Shown here one piece after another: positions 57,606-64,000 of a stretch of 64,000 nucleotides of DNA. The DNA comes from Desulfoplanes formicivorans (GTDB lineage Bacteria > Desulfobacterota > Desulfovibrionia > Desulfovibrionales > Desulfomicrobiaceae). Location: NCBI RefSeq assembly GCF_001748225.1, contig NZ_BDFE01000017.1, forward strand, positions 1 to 64,000. Direction: 5' to 3'. The notes below the pieces were generated by a model, which was not told where the DNA came from, ran no database searches, and saw only the letters and a program-made list of their open reading frames with translations. Position 1 is the first letter of the stretch. Each line of letters starts with the position of its first letter. A program made the translations under genes and the position numbers.

Positions 57606-58331
57606 TCACCCGCCCAGATAGGCCTTTTTGACATCGGGGTTTTCGCTCAGTTCCTTTGCCGTGCCATGGGCCACGATCTCACCGGTATCCATGACATAGC
57701 CCCGGTGGGCAAATTGCAGGGCCAACCGGGCGTTCTGCTCAATGAGCAAAATGGTCATGCCCTGCTGGTTGAGCTTTTTGAGGGCCCGGAACATGTCGTA
57801 CATGAGCAGGGGGGCCAGACCCATGGAGGGCTCGTCCAAAAGCAGAAAATCGCACCCTGTCATGAGGGCCCGGCCCACGGCAAGCATCTGCTGTTCCCCG
57901 CCGCTTAGGGATTCGCTGCGTTGTTTCTTGCGTTCCACCAGCCGCGGAAAGAGGTCATAGACCCGCTTGTAATCGGCCTTGATGGCCTCGGTATCCTTGC
58001 GGGCATAGGTGGCCAGCTGCAGGTTTTCCTCCACCGTGAGGTTGCCGAAGATGTGCCGCCCTTCGGGAGCCAGGGCGATCTTGTATTTCTGGACAATGGT
58101 GTGGGCCTCGATGTCCAGCAGGCTCTCTCCATTGTACAGGATGTCGCCGCCGGAGACCTTGGGGCCTTCGGGCGGGGGAACGCGGGTGATGGTGTTGAGG
58201 GTGGTGGTTTTGCCGGCGCCGTTGGCGCCGATAAGGGTCACGGCTTCGCCCTTGTCAACGGTGAGGGAAACGCCGTGCAGTGCCTCGATATTGCCATATC
58301 GTACGTAAAGGTCTTTGATTTCAAGCAGCAT
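57606..58331 (-). CDS. livF: Branched-chain amino acid ABC transporter, ATP-binding LivF
   Basis: 241 residues. Walker A GANGAGKTT, signature LSGGEQQML, Walker B FLLLDEPSMGLAPLL, the last being a LivF hallmark. One of two ATPases that power uptake of Leu/Ile/Val. Its start overlaps the livG stop (TGATG). Last gene of livKHMGF, then a terminator. Confidence 0.95.
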   Translation of the reverse strand: MLLEIKDLYVRYGNIEALHGVSLTVDKGEAVTLIGANGAGKTTTLNTITRVPPPEGPKVSGGDILYNGESLLDIEAHTIVQKYKIALAPEGRHIFGNLTVEENLQLATYARKDTEAIKADYKRVYDLFPRLVERKKQRSESLSGGEQQMLAVGRALMTGCDFLLLDEPSMGLAPLLMYDMFRALKKLNQQGMTILLIEQNARLALQFAHRGYVMDTGEIVAHGTAKELSENPDVKKAYLGG

Positions 58332-59098
58332 CAGATTGCATCGTCTCCAAGATAGGCTTTGATCACGTCGGGATTGTTCTGGATCTCGTCCGGGGTTCCA
58401 TCGGCAATGGTCGCACCAAAATCAATGACCTTGAGTCGGGAACACAGGGTCATGACCACGGTCATCTGGTGTTCGATCATCCAGATGGTGATGTCGAATT
58501 CCCGGTGGATGCGCTGGATCAGGCTGATGAGGTCCTTGACGTCGGCGGAATTGAGGCCGGCTGCGGGTTCGTCCAGCAGAAGCAGGGACGGCTTGATGGA
58601 CAGGGCCCGGGCGATCTCCACCTTGCGCTGCAAACCATAGGGAAGGTTGGGAGGAACTTCATCGGCGTACCGGGCAAGATCCAGGGCTTCCAGGATGTTC
58701 ATGGCCTCGGTGACAATACGCTTTTCCTGCTTGAGATATCTTTTGGTGCGCAGCAGGGCGTCCATGAGGCTGTATCCCATGTTGTAGTGCTGGGACACGC
58801 AGATGTTTTCCAGCACGGTCATGTGATTCCACAACCGGATGTTCTGAAAGGTTCTGGCTATGCCCCGGCCGGTTATTTCATGGGGCTTGAGCCCGGCAAT
58901 GGACGAGCCCTTGAAGATGATTTTTCCCTGGGTCGGCTTGTAGAATCCGCTGACAAGATTGAATACCGTGGTCTTGCCTGCGCCATTGGGTCCGATGAGT
59001 CCGACGAGTTCACCGGATTCTAGGGCCACGGAAAAATCCGAAACAGCGCACAGCCCGCCGAAATACTGCGTTAACTCGTGTATTTCCAATAATGGCAT
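58331..59098 (-). CDS. livG: Branched-chain amino acid ABC transporter, ATP-binding LivG
   Basis: 255 residues. Walker A GPNGAGKTT, the LivG segment GRGIARTFQNIRLW, LPYGLQRKVEIARAL (signature variant) and LLLLDEPAAGLNSAD. Second ATPase of the complex. The Asn/Gly-rich LivG-specific 'ARTFQN' motif separates it from LivF. It follows livM by 65 bases. Confidence 0.95.
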   Translation of the reverse strand: MPLLEIHELTQYFGGLCAVSDFSVALESGELVGLIGPNGAGKTTVFNLVSGFYKPTQGKIIFKGSSIAGLKPHEITGRGIARTFQNIRLWNHMTVLENICVSQHYNMGYSLMDALLRTKRYLKQEKRIVTEAMNILEALDLARYADEVPPNLPYGLQRKVEIARALSIKPSLLLLDEPAAGLNSADVKDLISLIQRIHREFDITIWMIEHQMTVVMTLCSRLKVIDFGATIADGTPDEIQNNPDVIKAYLGDDAI

Positions 59099-59163
59099 TA
59101 TCTTTCCTTGTATCCTGTTTGCTGGCTATTCCGCCATCTCTGCACGTTCTCAATTATCCAAAA

Positions 59164-60240
59164 TTACTTGAAAGAATAGAATTTTTTCAATTTTGGAAAA
59201 AAATCGGACAATTCCCGGTTGCCCATGATGCCTTCGGGCCGGAACTGCATGAGCAGGATCAGGATCATGGGGATGAACACCCATTTCCAGACCTGGCTCA
59301 GGTGATACCCGTCGGGAAGGAGGTACGCCCAGTGCATCACCGTATCCATCCAGGGGATGACAAACCGGAGCACTTCCAGGAGCAGGGTGAACAAAATGGC
59401 CGAGATAACCGACCCGCTCAGGGAGCCCATGCCGCCGAGGTAAACCATGACCAGGCATTCCGTGGACTTGAGAATGCCAAAGGAACCGGGATTGATGTAC
59501 CCCAGGATGTGGGCGTAAAGTCCTCCGGCAATGCCGGCCAGTCCCGAGGAGAGCATAAAGGCGATGAGCTTCATCTTGTTGGTGTTCACGCTCATGATCT
59601 CCGCAGCTACCTCGTCCTGGCAGATGGCTATGATGCCCTTGCCATAGGTGGAACTGACAAACCTGCGGATGATCCAGATGGTCAACACCGTGCTGATAAC
59701 CACCCAGATGAGGATCCAGGGAAGATCCACGGTATCGGACATGGCAAAGAGGATCTTCTTCATGCCCATAAATCCCCTGGCCCCGCCAATGCTGTCCATG
59801 TTGATGATGGTGCTGGTGACAATGTAGTTGGCCGCAATGGTGATGATGGCCAGATAGTCGCCTCTGGTTTTAAACGAGGGGATGGCAATGAGAATGCCGG
59901 CCAGGGCGGCCACAACCCCGCCTGCCAGCAGCACCACGGGAAAGAAATACAGGGCCAGATCCGGCGAAAGCACCGGAGGCCCGAAAAACTTGTCCTGGGT
60001 GAACAGCCATACGTTCAGGGTGGAGGACACATAGGCCCCAACCGCCATGAAGGCTGCGTGGCCGCAGGCGAATTCTCCCATGTACCCGTTGACGATGTTC
60101 AGGCTGCTGGAAAGGATGATGTTGATGCCCATGAACAGGACAATGGACTGGATGTACAGATCCATGAATCCTGTTTGTGCACAGGCCACAAGGCCGACAA
60201 GAAGAACAACCACAAGAAATGGAACTGAATACTTTTGCAT
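59164..60240 (-). CDS. livM: Branched-chain amino acid ABC transporter, permease LivM
   Basis: 358 residues, about ten membrane helices. It has the LivM C-terminal EAA-like loop (CLVMVYLGGMGSLSGSVISAILF) and YGKGIIAICQDEVAAEIMSVNTNKMKL. The Asn-rich N-terminus FMGINIILSSSLNIVNGYMGEFACGHAAFM is typical. It pairs with LivH to make the channel. Confidence 0.94.
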   Translation of the reverse strand: MQKYSVPFLVVVLLVGLVACAQTGFMDLYIQSIVLFMGINIILSSSLNIVNGYMGEFACGHAAFMAVGAYVSSTLNVWLFTQDKFFGPPVLSPDLALYFFPVVLLAGGVVAALAGILIAIPSFKTRGDYLAIITIAANYIVTSTIINMDSIGGARGFMGMKKILFAMSDTVDLPWILIWVVISTVLTIWIIRRFVSSTYGKGIIAICQDEVAAEIMSVNTNKMKLIAFMLSSGLAGIAGGLYAHILGYINPGSFGILKSTECLVMVYLGGMGSLSGSVISAILFTLLLEVLRFVIPWMDTVMHWAYLLPDGYHLSQVWKWVFIPMILILLMQFRPEGIMGNRELSDFFPKLKKFYSFK

Positions 60241-60306
60241 AGACCTTACTTGTTTCCTGCTAAGGGGTGAATACGAAGATCATGTTTCGCATACGGAGGT
60301 GCGGCA

Positions 60307-61218
60307 TCAGATCTTGGTTGTCTTGGCCACGCCAAAAAGCCCTGTGGGTTTGATGCACAAAATGACCAGCAAAATGGAAAAGGCGATGAGATCCCGGTAG
60401 GTGGACGGGAAAAAGGCCACCACCAGAATTTCTACGAATCCCAGCAAAAAGCCGCCGAAAAAGGCGCCCCGGATGTCGCCGATGCCGCCCACAACAGCCG
60501 CGATAAAGGCCTTCCAGCCGATCATGGCTCCCATATAGGGGTCGAGAATGGGATAGGACAGGGCAAAGAGGAGCCCGGCCAACCCGGCAAAGGCCGATCC
60601 CAGCACAAAGGTGAACACGATGACCGTGTCAATGGGAATGCCCATGAGGGGGACAGCAAATTTGTCATAGGATATGGCCCGCATGGCCATGCCGATCTTG
60701 GTCTTGGTGACGATGAACTGGAGGATGGCAAAGGTCAGCAGGGCCGAAAGAATAACCGCCACCTTGAGGTTGGTCATGGTCACGGTGCCCACGGTATAGA
60801 CCACCTTGTCAATGAGCTCGGGAAAACTCTTGCGGCTGGCGCCCAGCAGGGCCAGGTTGCCGTTTTCCAGCACAAGACCGCACATGAGGGCGGTGATGAC
60901 CACGTAGAGCCTGTGAGCGCCCTTGCGGCGCAGGGGGCGGTAGGCAATGCGTTCCAGGGAGACTCCCACCAGGGCCGTGAGGATCATGCCCAAGGGAATG
61001 GTCAGGGCAAGAACCATCCATCCCGGCAGGGTGGTCATGGACAGGAAAAAGGTGGCCACGAAAAAGGCGATGTACGCCCCCACCATGAAGATGTCGCCGT
61101 GGGCAAAGTTGATGAGCAGCAGGACACCGTACACCAGGGTGTATCCCAGGGCGATGAGGGAATAGAAGCTCCCCCATTGCAGGGCGTTGATGATGTTTTG
61201 AAGAATACTTGCGAGCAC
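60307..61218 (-). CDS. livH: Branched-chain amino acid ABC transporter, permease LivH
   Basis: 303 residues, eight or nine membrane helices: ALQWGSFYSLIALGYTLVYGVLLLINFAHGDIFMVGA is the LivH opening, and FIAAVVGGIGDIRGAFFGGFLLG the cytoplasmic ATPase-contact loop. The start is a GTG at 61218 with GAGGGG six bases upstream; a GTG at 61257 would add 13 unconserved residues. Confidence 0.94.
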   Translation of the reverse strand: MLASILQNIINALQWGSFYSLIALGYTLVYGVLLLINFAHGDIFMVGAYIAFFVATFFLSMTTLPGWMVLALTIPLGMILTALVGVSLERIAYRPLRRKGAHRLYVVITALMCGLVLENGNLALLGASRKSFPELIDKVVYTVGTVTMTNLKVAVILSALLTFAILQFIVTKTKIGMAMRAISYDKFAVPLMGIPIDTVIVFTFVLGSAFAGLAGLLFALSYPILDPYMGAMIGWKAFIAAVVGGIGDIRGAFFGGFLLGFVEILVVAFFPSTYRDLIAFSILLVILCIKPTGLFGVAKTTKI

Positions 61219-61329
61219 AGAAATCCCCTCTTGAAGAGTCGTGATTGGCAGGCGCACCTGGGTGATGAAGGTATTGTCCCCGGGTCGGATGGTTTTGACC
61301 CGGGGACAGGGACGCGCAATGGGAAACCT

Positions 61330-62514
61330 TTAGGGGCAGACGGACTTGGTGAATTCGAATTTGCCGTTGTCATTGATTTTGACAACCACGGCGCATTTGA
61401 TGGGATCACCCTGGGCATCAAACTTCATGGTTCCGGTTATCCCATGGAATTCGGCCACATTGGCCAGGGCGTCACGCAGGTTCTTGCGGTTTTCCTTGAG
61501 GTCGTTACCAAGGGAACCCATGTCCTGGATGGCCTTGAGCAGAATGTTGGTGGCATCCCAGGTCAGGGCAGCCACGTCGGCGGGTTCGTACCCGTATTTG
61601 GCCGTGTACTTGTCGATGAATTCCTTGGTGGCACCGGTGGCTCCGGCAGCAGCGTAATGGGTGGAGAAGTACTGGCCCTTGCAGTCATCGCCGCACAGGG
61701 TCATGAGTTCGGAGTTGCCCCAGGCGTCGGCACCCATGAAGGGACCGGTCCAGCCAAGGTCATGGGCCTGTTTCACGATAAGGGCCACTTCATTATAGTT
61801 GTTGGGTAAAAAGATGAAATCGGGCTTGGCCGCAATGATCTTGGTCAGCTGGGCGCTGAAGTCCTGATCCTTGTCGCCGTAGCTTTCAAAGGCCACCACC
61901 GAACCGGGTCCGTTCTTTTTTTCAAAATCGGCCTGAAAGATCTCGGCCAGTCCCTTGCTGTAGTCGTTGGCCAAGGCAAAGAGCACGGCCGCTGTTTTGG
62001 CGCCGAACTGTTCCATGGCAAAATCAGCAGCAACAGGCCCCTGAAAGGGATCAAGAAAGGCGGCCCGGAAAACCCAGGGTCGGTTCAGGGTTGCGTCGGG
62101 GTTGGTGGACCAGGGTGAGATCATGGGGGTGCGGTTGTCGTCACAGGCCTGGCCGGCAGGAACCGCCTGCTTGCTTGAATTGGGACCCACAATGGCCAGA
62201 ACCTGGTCCTTTTCAATGAGCTTGAGGGCCACGGACACGGCTGACTCGGCCTTGGATTCGTTGTCCGCGTAGACAAAATTCAGTTTGTACTTCTGGCCGC
62301 CGACTTCCAATCCTCCGGCCGCGTTGATGGCCTCCTTGAGCATCTCGCCTGCAAACTTGGATTCCTCGCCAACCTTGGGAATGTCGCCGGTCAGGGGAAT
62401 GTTGAAACCGATCTTGATTTCCTTGGGGGCTGCACTGTCTTTTTTGGAACAGGCTGTCAGGCACAGGACTGATGCAGCAAAGACCACAACCAACATTGCG
62501 AACCATTTTTTCAC
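61330..62514 (-). CDS. livK: Branched-chain amino acid-binding lipoprotein LivK
   Basis: 394 residues. Lipoprotein signal with lipobox LTAC (Cys 22), then a periplasmic-binding fold of type I (IKIGFNIPLTGDIPKVGEESKFAGEMLKEAINAAGG, ILAIVGPNSSKQAVPAGQACDD, PMISPWSTNPDAT). It captures Leu/Ile/Val or similar and delivers it to LivHM. A lipid-anchored binding protein is the usual form when no outer membrane release is needed. First gene of the operon; the 184 bases upstream are shared with divergent gmhA. Confidence 0.93.
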   Translation of the reverse strand: MKKWFAMLVVVFAASVLCLTACSKKDSAAPKEIKIGFNIPLTGDIPKVGEESKFAGEMLKEAINAAGGLEVGGQKYKLNFVYADNESKAESAVSVALKLIEKDQVLAIVGPNSSKQAVPAGQACDDNRTPMISPWSTNPDATLNRPWVFRAAFLDPFQGPVAADFAMEQFGAKTAAVLFALANDYSKGLAEIFQADFEKKNGPGSVVAFESYGDKDQDFSAQLTKIIAAKPDFIFLPNNYNEVALIVKQAHDLGWTGPFMGADAWGNSELMTLCGDDCKGQYFSTHYAAAGATGATKEFIDKYTAKYGYEPADVAALTWDATNILLKAIQDMGSLGNDLKENRKNLRDALANVAEFHGITGTMKFDAQGDPIKCAVVVKINDNGKFEFTKSVCP

Positions 62515-62698
62515 GGGCGCCTCCTCGAGTTGGATGAAATAAAACAGGTAGTGGTTTCGTACACAAAAGTGTCAAAAATGAAAAGCGCATTCTCAATTTG
62601 AAGTTTATCAGGAAATTGGATAACCACATGAGTCTTTCCCGTGACCGTGAGGATATACTCGGCCAACGGTTCATCATTTCAGCCCCCAAGGATGGTGC

Positions 62699-63313
62699 AT
62701 GGAAGATCGTACCCTGACGATTCTCAAGGAACATGCCGAAGCAGGCGCAACCCTTCGCCAGCGTTTTTTTGAACGCAACGCCGATCTTCTGGCCGAAATT
62801 GCCAAATCCATGGCCGTGACCATGGCGCGTGAAGGCAAAATCCTGCTTTGCGGAAACGGCGGCAGTGCGGCGGATTGCCAGCATATTGCCGCCGAATTCA
62901 CCAATCGATTCCTTCTTGAACGGCCTCCGCTGCCAGCCTTGTCCTTGACCACGGATACCTCGGCCCTGACCGCCATTGGCAATGATTATGGATTTGATCA
63001 GGTTTTCGAGAAACAGCTGCGTGCCCTCGGGCGTACGGGCGATGTGCTGGTGGCCATATCCACATCTGGAAACAGTGCCAATATTGTCAATGCGGTGCAG
63101 GCTGCCAGGGAAATGGGGATCGTTGTTGTGGGCCTGAGCGGTCGGGATGGGGGTGCCATGGCCCCCCTGTGCGATTATCTCCTCCTTGTTGAGGACAGGA
63201 ACACGCCGCTTATTCAGGAAATACACATAGCTGCCGGACATCTCCTGTGCAGGCTGGTGGACTATTATCTGTTTGAAAATGTCGCCCTGATCCAGCCCTA
63301 TCTCGGTGGATGA
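62699..63313 (+). CDS. gmhA: Phosphoheptose isomerase (GmhA)
   Basis: 204 residues, a SIS-domain isomerase: LLCGNGGSAADCQHIAAEF (substrate loop with zinc-binding His and Glu), DVLVAISTSGNSANIVNAV, and IQEIHIAAGHLLC (catalytic Glu/His). It converts sedoheptulose-7-phosphate to heptose-7-phosphate for LPS inner core. AAGGA precedes the ATG. It is divergent from livK. Confidence 0.94.
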   Translation: MEDRTLTILKEHAEAGATLRQRFFERNADLLAEIAKSMAVTMAREGKILLCGNGGSAADCQHIAAEFTNRFLLERPPLPALSLTTDTSALTAIGNDYGFDQVFEKQLRALGRTGDVLVAISTSGNSANIVNAVQAAREMGIVVVGLSGRDGGAMAPLCDYLLLVEDRNTPLIQEIHIAAGHLLCRLVDYYLFENVALIQPYLGG

Positions 63314-63393
63314 TCCCTTGGAGCCGGACGAACACGTTGTGGTACAGCCCGGGACAGCATGCCAACATACAACCAGTTTGAGGTTTGACGCAT

Positions 63394-63645
63394 ATGCCTA
63401 TTTACGAATTTGAATGTTTGAAATGCAAAAGTCAGTTTGAAGAAGTGGTTCTTGGAGACAGTGATCAGATCAAGTGCCCCCATTGCGATTCGAGCCAGGT
63501 CAAAAAGCTCATGTCAACAGGGTCCTTTGTCACGGGTGGCCCCATTGTCATGGGCAAAGCCGGTTCAAGCGCCATCACCACCAGGGGATCCAGCCCCTGT
63601 GCCTCCTGCCGGGGCGGGAGCTGTGCAACGTGTGGTGTGAAATAG
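63394..63645 (+). CDS. FmdB-family zinc-ribbon protein (second copy)
   Basis: 83 residues. MPIYEFECLKCKSQFEEV with CPHC gives the FmdB zinc ribbon; a Gly/Ser linker follows and the tail has a second Cys-rich motif CASCRGGSCATCG. Unlike the other FmdB in the window (25610), the C-terminus is Cys-rich, not Ser/Thr-rich. GAGG precedes the start. The function is unknown. Confidence 0.85.
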   Translation: MPIYEFECLKCKSQFEEVVLGDSDQIKCPHCDSSQVKKLMSTGSFVTGGPIVMGKAGSSAITTRGSSPCASCRGGSCATCGVK

Positions 63646-63783
63646 GCGCAGAGTATTGCCGCTTCAATGCATCCCTTCATGGGAGCAACCCGAAACAACG
63701 GCGAGCATCTGTGGTGTTCCTTGGGGGCACCATCCCCGATGGGGGATGCAGGACTGCATGGATGCGCCATGAACGAGGAATCA

Positions 63784-64000
63784 ATGGATCAGATTCGCAT
63801 AGCCACCCGAGGAAGCAAACTGGCCCTGTGGCAGGCCGAGCATATCAAGGGACTTCTGCAGGCAACCTACCCGGACATGAAGGTGGGTTTGGTAATCATC
63901 AAGACCAAGGGGGACAAGATTCAGGATGTCCCTCTGGCCCAGGTGGGCGGCAAGGGTCTTTTTGTCAAGGAAATCGAGGAGGCCCTTTTGGACGGGAGGG
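63784..64000 (+). CDS. hemC: Porphobilinogen deaminase (HemC), 5' part only
   Basis: The first 72 residues: [52 protein letters not shown] are the diagnostic N-terminal motifs of hydroxymethylbilane synthase (about 310 residues in full). It polymerises four porphobilinogens in tetrapyrrole synthesis. The ATG at 63784 has GAGGA four or five bases upstream; ATG 63769 is an alternative. The gene runs off the window. Confidence 0.92.
   Translation, partial: MDQIRIATRGSKLALWQAEHIKGLLQATYPDMKVGLVIIKTKGDKIQDVPLAQVGGKGLFVKEIEEALLDGR

Noticed and set aside
59092-60228. A 378-codon open frame antisense to livM
   Set aside because: It is rich in Asp, His and Gly in the way antisense readings of membrane genes are, has no ribosome site, and livM is certain.
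1-64000. CRISPR arrays, tRNA/rRNA genes, insertion sequences, integrases
   Set aside because: Looked for by eye on both strands; no regularly spaced repeats, cloverleaf ends, transposase motifs or flanking duplications were found.

Overview
The window looks like chromosomal DNA of a deltaproteobacterial (Desulfobacterota), probably Desulfovibrionales-like sulfate reducer. This is an inference from family content: a fused AccA-AccD carboxyltransferase, a MucR/Ros regulator, a PAS/sigma-54 regulator beside a dinitrogenase-cofactor-type protein, a radical SAM/DUF2344 fusion, a CD1871A-type CXXC micro-protein beside a NapH-like ferredoxin, and a sulfite-exporter (TauE/SafE) operon with three stand-alone receivers. 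No rRNA, tRNA, CRISPR array, integrase or insertion sequence was seen.

Region 1 (about 1-11,860, + strand) is an AT-rich exopolysaccharide/exosortase cluster: a GT4 glycosyltransferase, a thymidylate-kinase-like protein, a membrane-anchored nucleotidyltransferase, an Alg14/Alg13-like pair (PssD/PssE), an SDR epimerase, an acyltransferase, a GT2 glycosyltransferase, an exosortase-EpsI fusion (XrtD type), a WecA/MraY-type phosphoglycosyl transferase and a PrsT-like TPR lipoprotein. The genes are tightly packed and often overlap. The rest of the window is visibly richer in G+C.

Region 2 (11.9-19.1 kb, - strand) holds ssb and a compact motA-motB-pilZ-accC-accAD-biotinyl-like-hypothetical operon. 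Region 3 (19.2-25.9 kb, +) has purine nucleoside phosphorylase, a PAS sigma-54 activator, a NifX/NafY-type protein, a methyltransferase, EttA, an RNase D-like exonuclease and an FmdB zinc ribbon. Region 4 (26-40.3 kb) alternates strand: a DUF4139 protein, a large radical SAM protein, envelope proteins (coiled coil, vWA-OmpA, MscS), PilZ, SlyD-type FKBP, DUF3047, DUF2905 and a 969-residue helicase-exonuclease that looks like MrfA and MrfB in one chain.

Region 5 (40.4-44.1 kb) is an exported thiol-redox island: two thioredoxin-like proteins, a peroxiredoxin and a Cys-rich exported protein, facing a NapH-like ferredoxin with a 47-residue CXXC membrane protein. Region 6 (44.3-51.6 kb) holds YgiQ and a histidine kinase/three receivers/TauE-SafE/membrane-protein operon preceded by an excellent sigma-54 promoter. 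Region 7 (51.6-64 kb) has ComEC, MucR, small conserved proteins, shikimate kinase, a complete livKHMGF branched-chain amino acid transporter, GmhA, a second FmdB protein and the start of hemC, which runs off the window.

Most convergent gene pairs are separated by long, near-perfect hairpins that should terminate both strands. The most interesting leads are the sigma-54-controlled kinase/three-receiver/anion-exporter operon, the single-chain MrfAB, the degenerate biotinyl protein in the carboxylase operon, and the redox island.
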